Source: an uncultured Acetatifactor sp.
GTDB taxonomy: Bacteria; Bacillota; Clostridia; Lachnospirales; Lachnospiraceae
Direction: 5' to 3'
Length of the DNA stretch: 64,000 nucleotides
NCBI GenBank assembly: GCA_910578815.1
Contig: CAJTSE010000005.1
Coordinates: forward strand, 124,001-188,000
A program made the position numbers and the translations under genes. A model generated the notes under the pieces. The model was not told where the DNA came from, did no database searches, and saw nothing but the letters and a program-made list of their open reading frames with translations. Positions 34,175-43,542 of the stretch are shown here, in pieces; the stretch's first letter is position 1; every line of letters starts with the position of its first letter.

Positions 34175-37052
34175 TGAAATGAAAGAGAGAATTATAAGCT
34201 TTTTTACCAGTCGTCTGACCATCTTTACCCTTGTTTTTTTCATTCTGGGAGGGATTTTGATCTACCGTTGTTTTGATCTGCAGATCGTTCACGGGGAAGA
34301 ATATCTGGAGAATTTTGTGTTGGAGACCGAAAAGACCAGGGATATTGCCAGTACCAGAGGCAATATTTTTGACAGAAACGGAGAATTACTGGCATACAAT
34401 GAGCTGGCATATTCGGTAAAGATTGAGGACGTATTTGAGTCCGGTAAATACAAAAACGTAAACTTAAATGATACGGTGCTGAAGCTGATTCACATGATCG
34501 AAAGGAACGGAGATCATGTGATCACGGATTTCAAGATCATGTTAAACGAGGACGGTGAGTATGCGTTTACTGTGGAAGGGACAAGCCTGCTGCGTTTTCT
34601 TGCAGATGTCTACGGCAAAAAGACAGTGGGCGATCTGGACGAAAAGATGAGAGCTTCCACTGCAGAAACAATTATGGAGTATTTGTCCGAAAATAAATTT
34701 GCCATCGGTGAGTATGAGAATCCGGAAGATACCAAGAGTAACTTTATTCCCGGAAAGGGTTACAACAGAGAAGACTGGCTGAAGCTTGTTACCATCCGCT
34801 ATGCCATGGATCTCACTTCTTACCGTAAGTACATAGGTACTACGGTAGCTACGGACGTCAGCGAAAAAACGGTGGCCGTGATTATGGAAAATTCGGAAGA
34901 ACTGCCCGGTGTTACTATCGTGGAAGATACCGTCCGCAAATATGTGGACAGTAAGTATTTTGCTCATGTGCTGGGATATATCGGCAAGATTTCATCCGAT
35001 GAGCTGACCTCTCTCAATGAAGAGATGGAAGAGCTGGGACGCGGCAGTGATGTATACAATATCAATGACGTGGTAGGAAAGGGCGGCATTGAAGCAGCCT
35101 ATGAAACCACGCTTCAGGGCGTCAAGGGATATGAAAAAGTAGTGGTTGACAACATGGGGAAGGTTATCTCCATTGAGGAAAGGGAGGAAGCTCAGGCAGG
35201 GCAGGACGTCTATCTTACCATTGACATGGAGCTTACCAAGGCCGTTTACAATATATTGGAGCAAAAGCTGGCAGGTCTTGTGTCCAGCAAGATCATCAAT
35301 ACAAAAGAATATATTGCCATGGCGGATTCCGGCAGTGATGATATTAAAATCCCTATTTATGACGTCTATTTTGCCATGTTTAACAATTCCATAATTGACT
35401 TAAAGCATATGGCTTCGGAGGATGCGGAGGAAACTGAGGCAGCTGTTTATCAGGAATATCTAGCCTATAGGGATCAAGTGTACGAAAAACTGGTATATGA
35501 GCTGACAGAGGGGAAAACACCTTATAATAAGCTGTCCAAGGAATATCAGGTCTACGAAAGCAATATTGTGTCACTGTTGAATAAAAACAGTGTCATTATA
35601 ACCGAAGAGGTAGATTCCGGCGATGCCACGCAGATCGCTTGGGCGGTAGATGAAGTGATCAGCCTGAACGAGTATTTAAAATACTGCATTTCCAATAATT
35701 GGATTGATGTAAGTAAACTGGATATTGATGACAAGTATTCGGACTCCACAGAAATATATGATATGCTGCTGGATTACATTATTGCCATGGTTGACAAAAA
35801 TATGGAATTTCAGAAGCGTTTTTATAAATATATGCTTCTTTCCGACGTTATCAACGGAAAACAGGTTTGTATGGTGCTGTGTGAGCAGAGGCTGGTAGAG
35901 ATTCCGCCGGGGGATGAGACGCTGCTGTACAGCGGTAAACTGTCCGCTTTTCAGTTTATGAAAAACAGGATAGAAAATATTGATATTACTCCGGCACAGC
36001 TGGCGCTGGATCCCTGCAATGCTTCCTGTGTTATTACGGATACAAACACGGGGGATGTTCTCGCCATAGTGTCCTATCCGGGATATGACAACAATAAGAT
36101 GGCAAATTCCGTGGATGCGGATTATTATGCTAAGTTGAATGCGGACAAGTCAAATCCCCAATGGAATTATGCTACTCAGTCGGCGCTTGCCCCTGGATCC
36201 ACCTATAAGATGGTGACGGCTACTGCAGGTCTTATGGAGGGAACAGTAAACGCCAGAGAGCGCATCAACTGTGTGGGAACCTTCACGGAGATTGGACCAC
36301 CTTCTCCCAGGTGCTGGCGGAGGCGCGGCCATGGAAACGAAACGCTGACCACTGCAATTCGGGATTCCTGCGACTATTATTTTTATGATCTGGGCTATCG
36401 GTTTGCTATGAAAAATGGCTCCTATAATGATACGGAGGGTCTGAATGTCCTATACAAATATGCTGATTTATATGGTTTAACGGAAAAGTCCGGAATTGAG
36501 ATCGCAGAAGTATCTCCCAAGGTGTCCACCGAGGATGCTGTTCGCTCGTCCATCGGACAGGGTTCAAACGCTTATACCACAGCGGGGCTCGCAAGGTATG
36601 TGACAGCCGTCGCCAACGGCGGCACCTGTTTTAATCTGACTCTGTTGGATAAGGTGACAGATTCAAACGGGAATCTGATTTTGCAGCCGGAACCGGATAT
36701 AAGGAATGTAATTGAAATGCCGCAGGAATATTGGAATGTGATTCATGCCGGTATGCGGCAGGTGGTGGAGAACAAGATCTATTTTGGAGATCTGGCGGTG
36801 GAGGTTGCCGGCAAGACGGGAACTGCGGAGCAGACAAAATCCCGGCCAAATCACGCATTGTTTGTGTGTTACGCGCCTTATGAGCAGCCTGAGATTGCGA
36901 TTGCCACAAGGATCCCCTTCGGATATTCCTCAGATCACGCGGCCCAGGCAACCAGAGATATTATCAAGTATTATTACGGGCTGGCTGAGGAAGAAGATTT
37001 GATCACGGGTGAGGCCGATTTGCCGGAAGAAGGCATTTCCAACGAACTTTAA
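34167..37052 (+). CDS. mrdA: Class B penicillin-binding protein 2 (elongasome transpeptidase), extra-long
   Basis: 961 residues, about 250-300 longer than typical PBP2. N-terminal transmembrane helix (about 18-36), pedestal domain (STRGNIFDRNGELLAYN), an unusual mostly helical, acidic insertion (about 365-610), then the transpeptidase domain with SxxK in APGSTYKM (Ser near 677), the second motif SCD in RDSCDYYFYDLG and KTG in AGKTGTAEQ. SxD in place of SxN is known for PBP2-type enzymes. It cross-links peptidoglycan during elongation, partnered with the SEDS protein encoded at 38951. It sits directly after mreD. Confidence 0.94.
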   Translation: MFDEMKERIISFFTSRLTIFTLVFFILGGILIYRCFDLQIVHGEEYLENFVLETEKTRDIASTRGNIFDRNGELLAYNELAYSVKIEDVFESGKYKNVNLNDTVLKLIHMIERNGDHVITDFKIMLNEDGEYAFTVEGTSLLRFLADVYGKKTVGDLDEKMRASTAETIMEYLSENKFAIGEYENPEDTKSNFIPGKGYNREDWLKLVTIRYAMDLTSYRKYIGTTVATDVSEKTVAVIMENSEELPGVTIVEDTVRKYVDSKYFAHVLGYIGKISSDELTSLNEEMEELGRGSDVYNINDVVGKGGIEAAYETTLQGVKGYEKVVVDNMGKVISIEEREEAQAGQDVYLTIDMELTKAVYNILEQKLAGLVSSKIINTKEYIAMADSGSDDIKIPIYDVYFAMFNNSIIDLKHMASEDAEETEAAVYQEYLAYRDQVYEKLVYELTEGKTPYNKLSKEYQVYESNIVSLLNKNSVIITEEVDSGDATQIAWAVDEVISLNEYLKYCISNNWIDVSKLDIDDKYSDSTEIYDMLLDYIIAMVDKNMEFQKRFYKYMLLSDVINGKQVCMVLCEQRLVEIPPGDETLLYSGKLSAFQFMKNRIENIDITPAQLALDPCNASCVITDTNTGDVLAIVSYPGYDNNKMANSVDADYYAKLNADKSNPQWNYATQSALAPGSTYKMVTATAGLMEGTVNARERINCVGTFTEIGPPSPRCWRRRGHGNETLTTAIRDSCDYYFYDLGYRFAMKNGSYNDTEGLNVLYKYADLYGLTEKSGIEIAEVSPKVSTEDAVRSSIGQGSNAYTTAGLARYVTAVANGGTCFNLTLLDKVTDSNGNLILQPEPDIRNVIEMPQEYWNVIHAGMRQVVENKIYFGDLAVEVAGKTGTAEQTKSRPNHALFVCYAPYEQPEIAIATRIPFGYSSDHAAQATRDIIKYYYGLAEEEDLITGEADLPEEGISNEL

Positions 37053-37084
37053 TGAATGGGCTTTAAGCAGGGAGTGAAGAACAG

Positions 37085-37756
37085 ATGAAGGATTTGGTGT
37101 TGATCAAAAGTTTTCCGAACGGAATCGCGTTACATTTGGATAAAGAGGCGCCTTTTGAAGAGCTGTTGGAGGAAATTGCCTATAAGTTTTCCGAGGCCCG
37201 TGCTTTTTTCGGAGACGCTTCCATGGCGCTTTCCATTGAAGACAGAAAGGTGTCAGGCGCAGAAGAGATACAGATTCTGGAGACGATCCGGAGAAACAGC
37301 AGCCTGGTTATTATCTGCATCGTGGGTAAAGACGATGCCACCAATAAAAAATTCATCAAGGCGCTGGCTCATACCGAGAAGAAGCTGTCGAGGCCGGATG
37401 ACGGACAGTTTTTCAAAGGGAGCCTAAAAAACAAAGAGGTTTTGGAAACGGAGAACAGTATTATCATACTGGGGGATGTTTATCCTGGAAGCGCCATCAT
37501 CAGTGCAAAAAATATTATTATTCTTGGAGGACTTTATGGGGAGGCTTATGCAGGCGGAAACGGGCAGCCTGATGCCTTTATAGCAGCGCTTGAAATGGAG
37601 CCGGAAAAGATCAAGATCGGCGATTTCAAATACAGAACAACTGCAAAGCAGTCTAAATGGGGCATCCGTCCAAAGGTACAGCCGAAAATTGCGTATGTAA
37701 AGAACGAAAAGATAACAATAGAGACGCTTACCAAAGATTTGCTGGAAGGCTTTTAA
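37085..37756 (+). CDS. minC: Septum site-determining protein MinC
   Basis: 223 residues. N-terminal FtsZ-inhibiting domain and C-terminal beta-helix domain with the repeated Gly pattern IIILGDVYPGSAIISAKNII...GGLYGEAYAGG. With MinD it blocks Z-ring formation away from midcell. The ATG follows CAGGGAG. Confidence 0.93.
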   Translation: MKDLVLIKSFPNGIALHLDKEAPFEELLEEIAYKFSEARAFFGDASMALSIEDRKVSGAEEIQILETIRRNSSLVIICIVGKDDATNKKFIKALAHTEKKLSRPDDGQFFKGSLKNKEVLETENSIIILGDVYPGSAIISAKNIIILGGLYGEAYAGGNGQPDAFIAALEMEPEKIKIGDFKYRTTAKQSKWGIRPKVQPKIAYVKNEKITIETLTKDLLEGF

Positions 37757-37801
37757 AGTCATACGGCAAAATGACGACAAAAATATATGGAGGAACAGAA
37801 A

Positions 37802-38623
37802 ATGGAAAATCAGTTTTCCCAGGAGCAGAAAAGCTCCGAAGTCATTGTCGTCACTTCAGGTAAAGGCGGTGTGGGTAAGACCACCACATCCGCAAACGTT
37901 GGTACGGGTCTGGCAAAGCTTGGGAAAAAAGTTTGTTTGATTGATACGGACATAGGTCTGCGGAATCTTGACGTGGTTATGGGGCTGGAAAACCGTATCG
38001 TCTACAATCTGGTGGATGTAGTGGAAGGAAACTGCCGGGTTAAGCAGGCACTGATCCGGGATAAACGCCATCCTGGACTTTATCTCATGCCGTCTGCCCA
38101 GACCAGGGATAAGTCCTCGGTAACACCGGGGCAGATGGTCAAGGTGATTGAGCATTTGCGGGAACAGTTTGATTATATTATTTTAGATTGTCCCGCCGGG
38201 ATTGAACAGGGCTTCCAGAACGCTATTGCAGGAGCCGACAGGGCACTTGTGGTGACAACACCGGAGGTATCCGCCATCCGGGATGCGGATCGAATTATCG
38301 GGCTGTTGGAGGCTAACGGCTTTAAACAGATGGATCTGATCATCAATCGGCTGCGTATGGATATGGTGAGACGCGGTGACATGATGTCGGCGCAGGACGT
38401 AGTGGATATTCTGGCGGTGCCCCTGATCGGCATCATACCGGATGATGAAAACGTGGTTATATCCACTAATCAGGGCGAGCCTCTTGTGGGCGGTGCCAGC
38501 CCTGCAGGACAGGCTTATGCAAACGTGGTACAGCGGGTTGAGGGGAAGGAGGTGCCATTCTTAAACTTTGAGAAGGGAATCTCTTTCTGGACCAGGGTGA
38601 GCGGAATCTTTCACAAAATATAG
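37802..38623 (+). CDS. minD: Septum site-determining protein MinD
   Basis: 273 residues from ATG 37802, where GGAGGAA lies 7 bases upstream; an ATG at 37787 has no ribosome site. Deviant Walker A TSGKGGVGKTTTSAN, DTDIGLRNLDVVMGLENRIVYN-type switch region (about 43-64), and LDCPAGIEQGF. The C-terminal end (ISFWTRVSGIFHKI) is an amphipathic membrane-targeting helix. It recruits MinC to the membrane and is displaced by MinE. Confidence 0.96.
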   Translation: MENQFSQEQKSSEVIVVTSGKGGVGKTTTSANVGTGLAKLGKKVCLIDTDIGLRNLDVVMGLENRIVYNLVDVVEGNCRVKQALIRDKRHPGLYLMPSAQTRDKSSVTPGQMVKVIEHLREQFDYIILDCPAGIEQGFQNAIAGADRALVVTTPEVSAIRDADRIIGLLEANGFKQMDLIINRLRMDMVRRGDMMSAQDVVDILAVPLIGIIPDDENVVISTNQGEPLVGGASPAGQAYANVVQRVEGKEVPFLNFEKGISFWTRVSGIFHKI

Positions 38624-38634
38624 GGAGGAGCAAA

Positions 38635-38919
38635 ATGAGAAATTTTTTTCGCAGAAAAAGCTCCTGCCAGATTGCCAAGGACAGATTGAAGATCCTGTTG
38701 ATTTCTGACAGGGTAAACTGCTCCCCGGAGATGATGGAGCTGATCAAGACGGATATTGCCAAGGTTATATCCAAGTACATGAAGATAGATGCAGATAATA
38801 TGGAGATCCAGATAAATACGAAGGGAAATAAGTCAGAAAGGACGGCAAAGCCCAGTCTTTATGCGAGCATTCCCATAGTTGATATGCAAAGCAATATAAA
38901 GGAAACGGTTCTTCATTGA
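38635..38919 (+). CDS. minE: Cell division topological specificity factor MinE
   Basis: 94 residues. N-terminal amphipathic start (MRNFFRRKSSCQIAKDRLKI) and the topological specificity domain (LISDRVNCSPEMMELIKTDI, VISKYMKID). The presence of MinE implies an oscillating Min system rather than the DivIVA-anchored one of Bacillus. Strong ribosome site AGGGAGGAG. Confidence 0.95.
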   Translation: MRNFFRRKSSCQIAKDRLKILLISDRVNCSPEMMELIKTDIAKVISKYMKIDADNMEIQINTKGNKSERTAKPSLYASIPIVDMQSNIKETVLH

Positions 38920-38950
38920 ATTTGGCAGTAAGATAATATTTGAGGTAGGC

Positions 38951-40063
38951 ATGTTTACAAGATTCAGGTTGAGAGACTTTGATTTTAAATTAGTGTTCAT
39001 GGTGCTGGCACTGTCGTTGATCGGCATCATGGCCATCGGAAGCGCTGAGCCCTCGCTCCAGACCAGACAGCTGGCAGGAGTGGTGGCAGGCGCTGTTCTG
39101 ATGTTCGTCATTTCCTTTTTTAATTATACCTGGATATTAAAGCTGAACTGGCTGATGTATGCGGTGAACATGGCGCTGCTTCTGGCAGTGAGGTATTTGG
39201 GCAGTGAAGGACGCCTGGGTGCTCAGCGGTGGCTGGAGATCGGCGGACTTCGATTTCAACCTTCAGAAACTGCTAAAATTTTGTTGATTTTATTCTTTGC
39301 ACAGTTTATTATGAAATATAGAAAGAAACTGAATACAGTTATGATTATCGGCAGCTGTATCCTGTTGATTGCGCTGCCGCTGTATCTGGTCTACAAGCAA
39401 CCGGATCTTTCAACCAGCATTGTGTTGATTGTCATTTTCTGTGTGATCATGTTCGCGGGCGGGATCAGCTGGAAGGTAGTGGCGGGAGTATTGGTGGTAG
39501 TGATACCGGCAACGGCGCTTCTGACTTCCCTTGTGATGCAGCCGGACAGTGGTCTTTTGACCGATTCTCAGCAAAAACGTATTCTGGCGTTTTTTAAACC
39601 GGATGAATACAAAGATGCGGAGGCCTATCAGCAGCTGAATTCGGTGACGGCCATTGCTTCGGGACAGCTGGACGGTAAAGGGTATAAAAATAATGAGATC
39701 ACCTCGGTAAAAAACGGCAATTTTATTTCTGAGGCTCAGACGGATTTCATTTTTTCAGTAATCGGAGAAGAATTCGGATTCAAGGGAAGCGTTACCGTGA
39801 TTTTACTGATATTCGGGATTGCATTGGAATGTATCTCGGTGGCTAGGCGTGCGAAGGATCTTGCGGGGACGATCGTCGCCGCCGGTGTGGGAGGATGGAT
39901 TGCTTTTCAGGGTTTTATAAATATAGGTGTTACCACATTCATCCTTCCGAATACAGGTTTGACACTTCCGTTTGTCAGCTATGGGCTGACATCCGTGATG
40001 AGTTTGTTTATGGGGATAGGGTTTGTTTTGAACATCAGGCTTCAGGCTAAAAAGACAAAATAG
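38951..40063 (+). CDS. rodA: SEDS glycosyltransferase RodA
   Basis: 370 residues, about ten transmembrane segments. SEDS hallmarks: AQRWLEIGGLRFQPSETAKI, YKQPDLSTSIVLI (catalytic Asp region), SEAQTDFIFSVIGEEFGF and TGLTLPFVSYGLTSVMS near the C-terminus. Polymerises glycan strands with the class B PBP encoded at 34167. Placed after minE as in many Lachnospiraceae. Confidence 0.94.
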   Translation: MFTRFRLRDFDFKLVFMVLALSLIGIMAIGSAEPSLQTRQLAGVVAGAVLMFVISFFNYTWILKLNWLMYAVNMALLLAVRYLGSEGRLGAQRWLEIGGLRFQPSETAKILLILFFAQFIMKYRKKLNTVMIIGSCILLIALPLYLVYKQPDLSTSIVLIVIFCVIMFAGGISWKVVAGVLVVVIPATALLTSLVMQPDSGLLTDSQQKRILAFFKPDEYKDAEAYQQLNSVTAIASGQLDGKGYKNNEITSVKNGNFISEAQTDFIFSVIGEEFGFKGSVTVILLIFGIALECISVARRAKDLAGTIVAAGVGGWIAFQGFINIGVTTFILPNTGLTLPFVSYGLTSVMSLFMGIGFVLNIRLQAKKTK

Positions 40064-40076
40064 GGAGGGACTAGTT

Positions 40077-40472
40077 ATGAATATTGCGCTGATTGCTCAT
40101 GATTCAAAGAAGAAGCTGATGCAGAACTTCTGCATTGCTTACAGGGGGATTTTAAGTAAAAACGATTTGTATGCCACAGGCACTACGGGACGTCTGATCG
40201 AAGAGGTAACGAATCTGAACGTACATAAATTTTTGGCAGGTCATCTTGGGGGTGAACAGCAGATCGGAGCACAGATCGAGCATAATCAGATGGACCTGGT
40301 GATTTTCCTGCGGGATCCGTTGACACCGAAGGTTCATGAGCCGGATGTGAACAATGTGGTAAGGCTTTGCGATATACATAATATTCCGCTGGCAACCAAT
40401 CTGGCCAGCGCAGAACTGTTGATAAAGTCTCTTGACAGAGGAGATCTAGAGTGGCGTGAAATGTACAAATAA
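40077..40472 (+). CDS. mgsA: Methylglyoxal synthase
   Basis: 131 residues, the normal size. Converts dihydroxyacetone phosphate to methylglyoxal. N-terminal IALIAHDSKKKLM, phosphate-binding ATGTTGRLIE, GHLGGEQQIGAQI and the catalytic-Asp region FLRDPLTPKVHEPDVN are all visible. Ribosome site AGGGAGG. The next gene starts 17 bases before its end. Confidence 0.96.
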   Translation: MNIALIAHDSKKKLMQNFCIAYRGILSKNDLYATGTTGRLIEEVTNLNVHKFLAGHLGGEQQIGAQIEHNQMDLVIFLRDPLTPKVHEPDVNNVVRLCDIHNIPLATNLASAELLIKSLDRGDLEWREMYK

Positions 40473-41442
40473 AAGATATGGGGCAGTGATTACCTGCCTG
40501 TTGACAATCATGTCCTTCCTGCTTACAGGCTGCGGCGGTATTGCTTATGACATGGCATACAGCGCCGATTCCAATATTAGCAGCTTTAATGTGATTTCGG
40601 GACTGGACACTGGAACGGCAACGCCTTTTTCCGCCGGCCTTTGTGTAGTGACGGAGGATGTTACTGCAGAGAATGCAGATCTTTCCAAGGCTGCGGCGGC
40701 ACTTTTGTTTTCGCTGAATGATAATCAGGTGCTATGTGCAAAAAACGTTCATGCTACCATGAATCCGGCAAGCCTGACAAAAGTAATGACGGCTCTTGTG
40801 GTTCTGAAATACGGCAGCATGGACCAGAAGCTGACCGCATCAAATGCAGTGAACATAACGGAATCCGGAGCGGTGCTGTGCGGCTTAAAAAGCGGGGATA
40901 TCATGACCATGGATCAGGCCATGCGGATCCTTCTTATTTATTCCGCCAATGATGCGGCACTGCTGATTGCGGAAAATGTGGGCGGCACGGTGGATCATTT
41001 TGTAGAGATGATGAATGAAGAGGCGGCCCGTCTGGGAGCTACCAATACGCATTTTGCCAATCCACACGGCCTGACGGATCCCAATCATTATACTACGGCT
41101 TATGATCTGTATCTGATCTTTAAGGAGGCTGTAAAATATGATATTTTTAATGAGATCATTCACATGACAGGGTATCAGACCATTTATTATGACAAGGACG
41201 GTAAAGAGAAGGAATTTGACAAATCTACCACAAATCAGTTTCTTAAGGCGGGATCAGGTTACAACGCTCCTGCAAATGTTACCGTCATCGGCGGGAAAAC
41301 CGGTACCACAAAGGCGGCGGGACACTGTCTGATTCTGCTGGTGAAAGATGTAAATGGTGCGTCATATATAGCGGTTACTCTGGGTGTCCCATCCACGCAG
41401 GAGTTGTATTTGACAATGGCGGATTTGCTGAATGAGATTTAA
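40456..41442 (+). CDS. Lipoprotein D-alanyl-D-alanine carboxypeptidase (DacF-like)
   Basis: 328 residues, GTG start at 40456 within the end of mgsA, after GAGGAGAT. The signal peptide ends in a lipobox, LLTGC (Cys near residue 26), so the enzyme should be lipid-anchored. The S11 transpeptidase-fold domain has SxxK in PASLTKVM (Ser near 105), SxN in YSANDAAL and KTG in GGKTGTTKAAGH. The PBP5-type C-terminal beta domain and amphipathic anchor are absent. Trims the terminal D-Ala of peptidoglycan stems, fitting the preceding elongation genes. Confidence 0.92.
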   Translation: MKCTNKRYGAVITCLLTIMSFLLTGCGGIAYDMAYSADSNISSFNVISGLDTGTATPFSAGLCVVTEDVTAENADLSKAAAALLFSLNDNQVLCAKNVHATMNPASLTKVMTALVVLKYGSMDQKLTASNAVNITESGAVLCGLKSGDIMTMDQAMRILLIYSANDAALLIAENVGGTVDHFVEMMNEEAARLGATNTHFANPHGLTDPNHYTTAYDLYLIFKEAVKYDIFNEIIHMTGYQTIYYDKDGKEKEFDKSTTNQFLKAGSGYNAPANVTVIGGKTGTTKAAGHCLILLVKDVNGASYIAVTLGVPSTQELYLTMADLLNEI

Positions 41443-41450
41443 GAATAGGG

Positions 41451-41479
41451 TTGTTTTTTGAAGGCATATCCCTTATAAT
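41451..41479 (+). promoter_or_regulatory. SigA promoter of the P-loop gene
   Basis: TTGTTT (41451-41456), 17-bp spacer, consensus TATAAT (41474-41479); the AGGAGGG ribosome site follows about 20 bases later. Confidence 0.7.
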
Positions 41480-41511
41480 TATAGTATCATACTACTACAG
41501 GAGGGTTTCCA

Positions 41512-41931
41512 ATGGTTCAATTAATTGTAGGCAATAAGGGCAAGGGTAAGACAAAGCAGTTATTGGATAAAGTGAATAGCGAGATAAAGGAAATTTCAGG
41601 CAATATCGTATACCTTGACAAAAGTACCAAGCATATGTACGAGCTGAACAATAAGGTACGCCTGATTGATGTGTCTCAGTATATGATTGAGAATGACAGT
41701 GAGTTCATCGGATTTGTTTGCGGGGTTATCTCTCAGGATCATGACCTGCAGCAGATGTATTTTGACAGTTTTTTAAAGATTGCATGTCTGGAAGGCAGGG
41801 ATATTACACCTGCCGTTGAGAAATTGGAAGCCTTGAGTAAGAAGTTTGATGTGAGTTTTATTTTAAGTATTTCCATGGATGAGTCTGAACTCCCTGTAGG
41901 TTTAAAGGAAAAGATTTTGATTTCTCTGTAG
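41512..41931 (+). CDS. Small P-loop protein of unknown function
   Basis: 139 residues. Begins with a Walker A motif (IVGNKGKGKTK, residues about 4-14), then alternating strands and helices; VYLDKSTKHMYEL and the hydrophobic FILSISMD could be the Walker B/sensor strands. Relatives in Lachnospiraceae are often labelled PilT-like ATPases, but there is no pilus gene here and the protein lacks most of PilT. It has its own promoter, a strong ribosome site (AGGAGGG) and a terminator hairpin behind it, so it is a monocistronic gene. Confidence 0.8.
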   Translation: MVQLIVGNKGKGKTKQLLDKVNSEIKEISGNIVYLDKSTKHMYELNNKVRLIDVSQYMIENDSEFIGFVCGVISQDHDLQQMYFDSFLKIACLEGRDITPAVEKLEALSKKFDVSFILSISMDESELPVGLKEKILISL

Positions 41932-41965
41932 AAAAAGCGAAACAAATGTTTCGAACGTAAAGTAA

Positions 41966-41994
41966 CAAAAGCCTCGGAAATTCCGGGGCTTTTG
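41966..41994 (+). terminator. Terminator hairpin behind the P-loop gene
   Basis: A 12-bp stem, CAAAAGCCTCGG (41966-41977) with CCGGGGCTTTTG (41983-41994), and an AAATT loop. The T run is inside the stem, so it is a moderate terminator. Upstream, 41937-41953 holds the palindrome CGAAAC-AAAT-GTTTCG. Confidence 0.65.
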
Positions 41995-42013
41995 TATAGA
42001 GGCGGGAAAAGGG

Positions 42014-43423
42014 TTGGCAAAGGGAAATAAAATAAAAAAATACAGAAAACCTTTGAATCTGAATATTGGAATGATAATTTTCGGCGGTATCTTTATCTAT
42101 GTTATTGTCTGTGTCATCATGTATTTTCAGACAGGTCATATCGTGCGCTATGAGGTACAGGAGGGTTCTCTTGCCGTTGATAATGTTTACAGAGGGATTA
42201 TCATCAGGGACGAGACCGTAATGTATAATCAGGCGGCAGGTTATGTAAATTATTATGCCAGAGACGGAGAACGGCTGGCAAAAAACGGACTGGTTTATAT
42301 AGTTGACGAAACAGGCAGGCTGAATGAAGAATTTAACACGGCGGATTTGGGTCAGAATACTTTAAGCAACAGGGATCTTTCCGAGTTTCGAAGTGAAATT
42401 GTCAATTTTGTTCACAGCTATGACAGCGCTTATTATTCCAGCGTCTACGACTTTAAAAATTCTCTGAAAAATACGGTGATGAAACTTGCAAATGTAAACA
42501 TGCTGGCAAATATCAGCGAGATGAACGGCGGCGCAGTAAATATCATCAATTATTCCTATGCACCGTTTACGGGTATTGTTTCCTATTGGGTGGATGGGTA
42601 CGAGGACTTAAGACCTCAGGACGTGACGGCGGAGATACTGGATCCTAAAAACAGTAGTTATGAGAAAAAGCAGATGCTTAGTAATTCATTGATGGCCTTA
42701 AACGATCCGGTATATAAGCTTTGTACCAGTGAAAACTGGTCCTTGGTAATTCCTGTGGATCCGGTCAGGGGAGCAAAGCTCATGGAAGAAGAGTATGTAA
42801 AAGTGCGTTTCCTTAAGAATCAGTATGAGTCCTGGGGAAAGGTGTACATGCTTACCAATGCTGACGGGAATAGCTATCTCAGGTTGGATTTCAACAATTC
42901 CATGATTACCTTTATCAATGACAGGTTTCTGGAGGTTGAGTTGATTGTGGAGGACGAGACCGGCTTGAAGATACCCCTTTCTTCCATTGTGCAGAAGGAC
43001 TTTTTCCTGATTCCGGAGGATTTTCTAATTCCGGGCGGAAACAACGGAGGAGACAGCATCATGCGACAGTGTTACCTGGAGGACGGGACGATTTCCAGCG
43101 AGCTGCTGGAGGTGGAGGTTTACAATTATGCCAGCGAATCAAAGGAGTATTATCTGGACAGTTCCATTTTAAATGCCGGTGATATTTTATATAAACTGGA
43201 CGGTCAGGAGACATATGTGATCAGCAAGCGGGCTACTCTGATCGGTGTTTATAATATGAACAAGGGCTATGCAGATTTTAAGCAGGTAAATATCCTGTAT
43301 CAGAACGACGAATATGCCATTGTAAAATCCAATACCAAGTACGGCTTGAATGTATATGATTATATTGTGCTGGACGCGGCATCGGTTACGGACGATCAGT
43401 TTATACAGTACAGGGAGCAGTGA
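42014..43423 (+). CDS. HlyD-like membrane-fusion-type protein
   Basis: 469 residues from a TTG at 42014. One transmembrane helix (about 19-42), then an extracytoplasmic part starting with the biotinyl-lipoyl-like half motif VQEGSLAVDNVYRGIIIRDE (residues about 54-73) and a later beta-barrel region (PLSSIVQKDFFLIPEDF..., YVISKRATLIGVYNMNKGYADFKQVNIL). This resembles HlyD/RND-type adaptor proteins, but no ABC or other exporter gene accompanies it. Similar orphan proteins sit upstream of yggS-sepF in related genomes, hinting at a cell-envelope role; that is from memory and uncertain. Confidence 0.75.
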   Translation: MAKGNKIKKYRKPLNLNIGMIIFGGIFIYVIVCVIMYFQTGHIVRYEVQEGSLAVDNVYRGIIIRDETVMYNQAAGYVNYYARDGERLAKNGLVYIVDETGRLNEEFNTADLGQNTLSNRDLSEFRSEIVNFVHSYDSAYYSSVYDFKNSLKNTVMKLANVNMLANISEMNGGAVNIINYSYAPFTGIVSYWVDGYEDLRPQDVTAEILDPKNSSYEKKQMLSNSLMALNDPVYKLCTSENWSLVIPVDPVRGAKLMEEEYVKVRFLKNQYESWGKVYMLTNADGNSYLRLDFNNSMITFINDRFLEVELIVEDETGLKIPLSSIVQKDFFLIPEDFLIPGGNNGGDSIMRQCYLEDGTISSELLEVEVYNYASESKEYYLDSSILNAGDILYKLDGQETYVISKRATLIGVYNMNKGYADFKQVNILYQNDEYAIVKSNTKYGLNVYDYIVLDAASVTDDQFIQYREQ

Positions 43424-43542
43424 AAATCTACGGCCTAAGCGCCGGCGTTTCGCACGGTCAAAATCACACAATGGCATGTTTCTGCCGGCAGATCATCAGT
43501 ATACAGAAGCAGGTCAGAAATACAGTAGAAAGGAATAGCTGG

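Noticed and set aside
36360..36400. SCD instead of SxN as a sign of an inactive PBP
   Set aside because: SxD is known in PBP2-type enzymes, and the SxxK and KTG motifs are intact.
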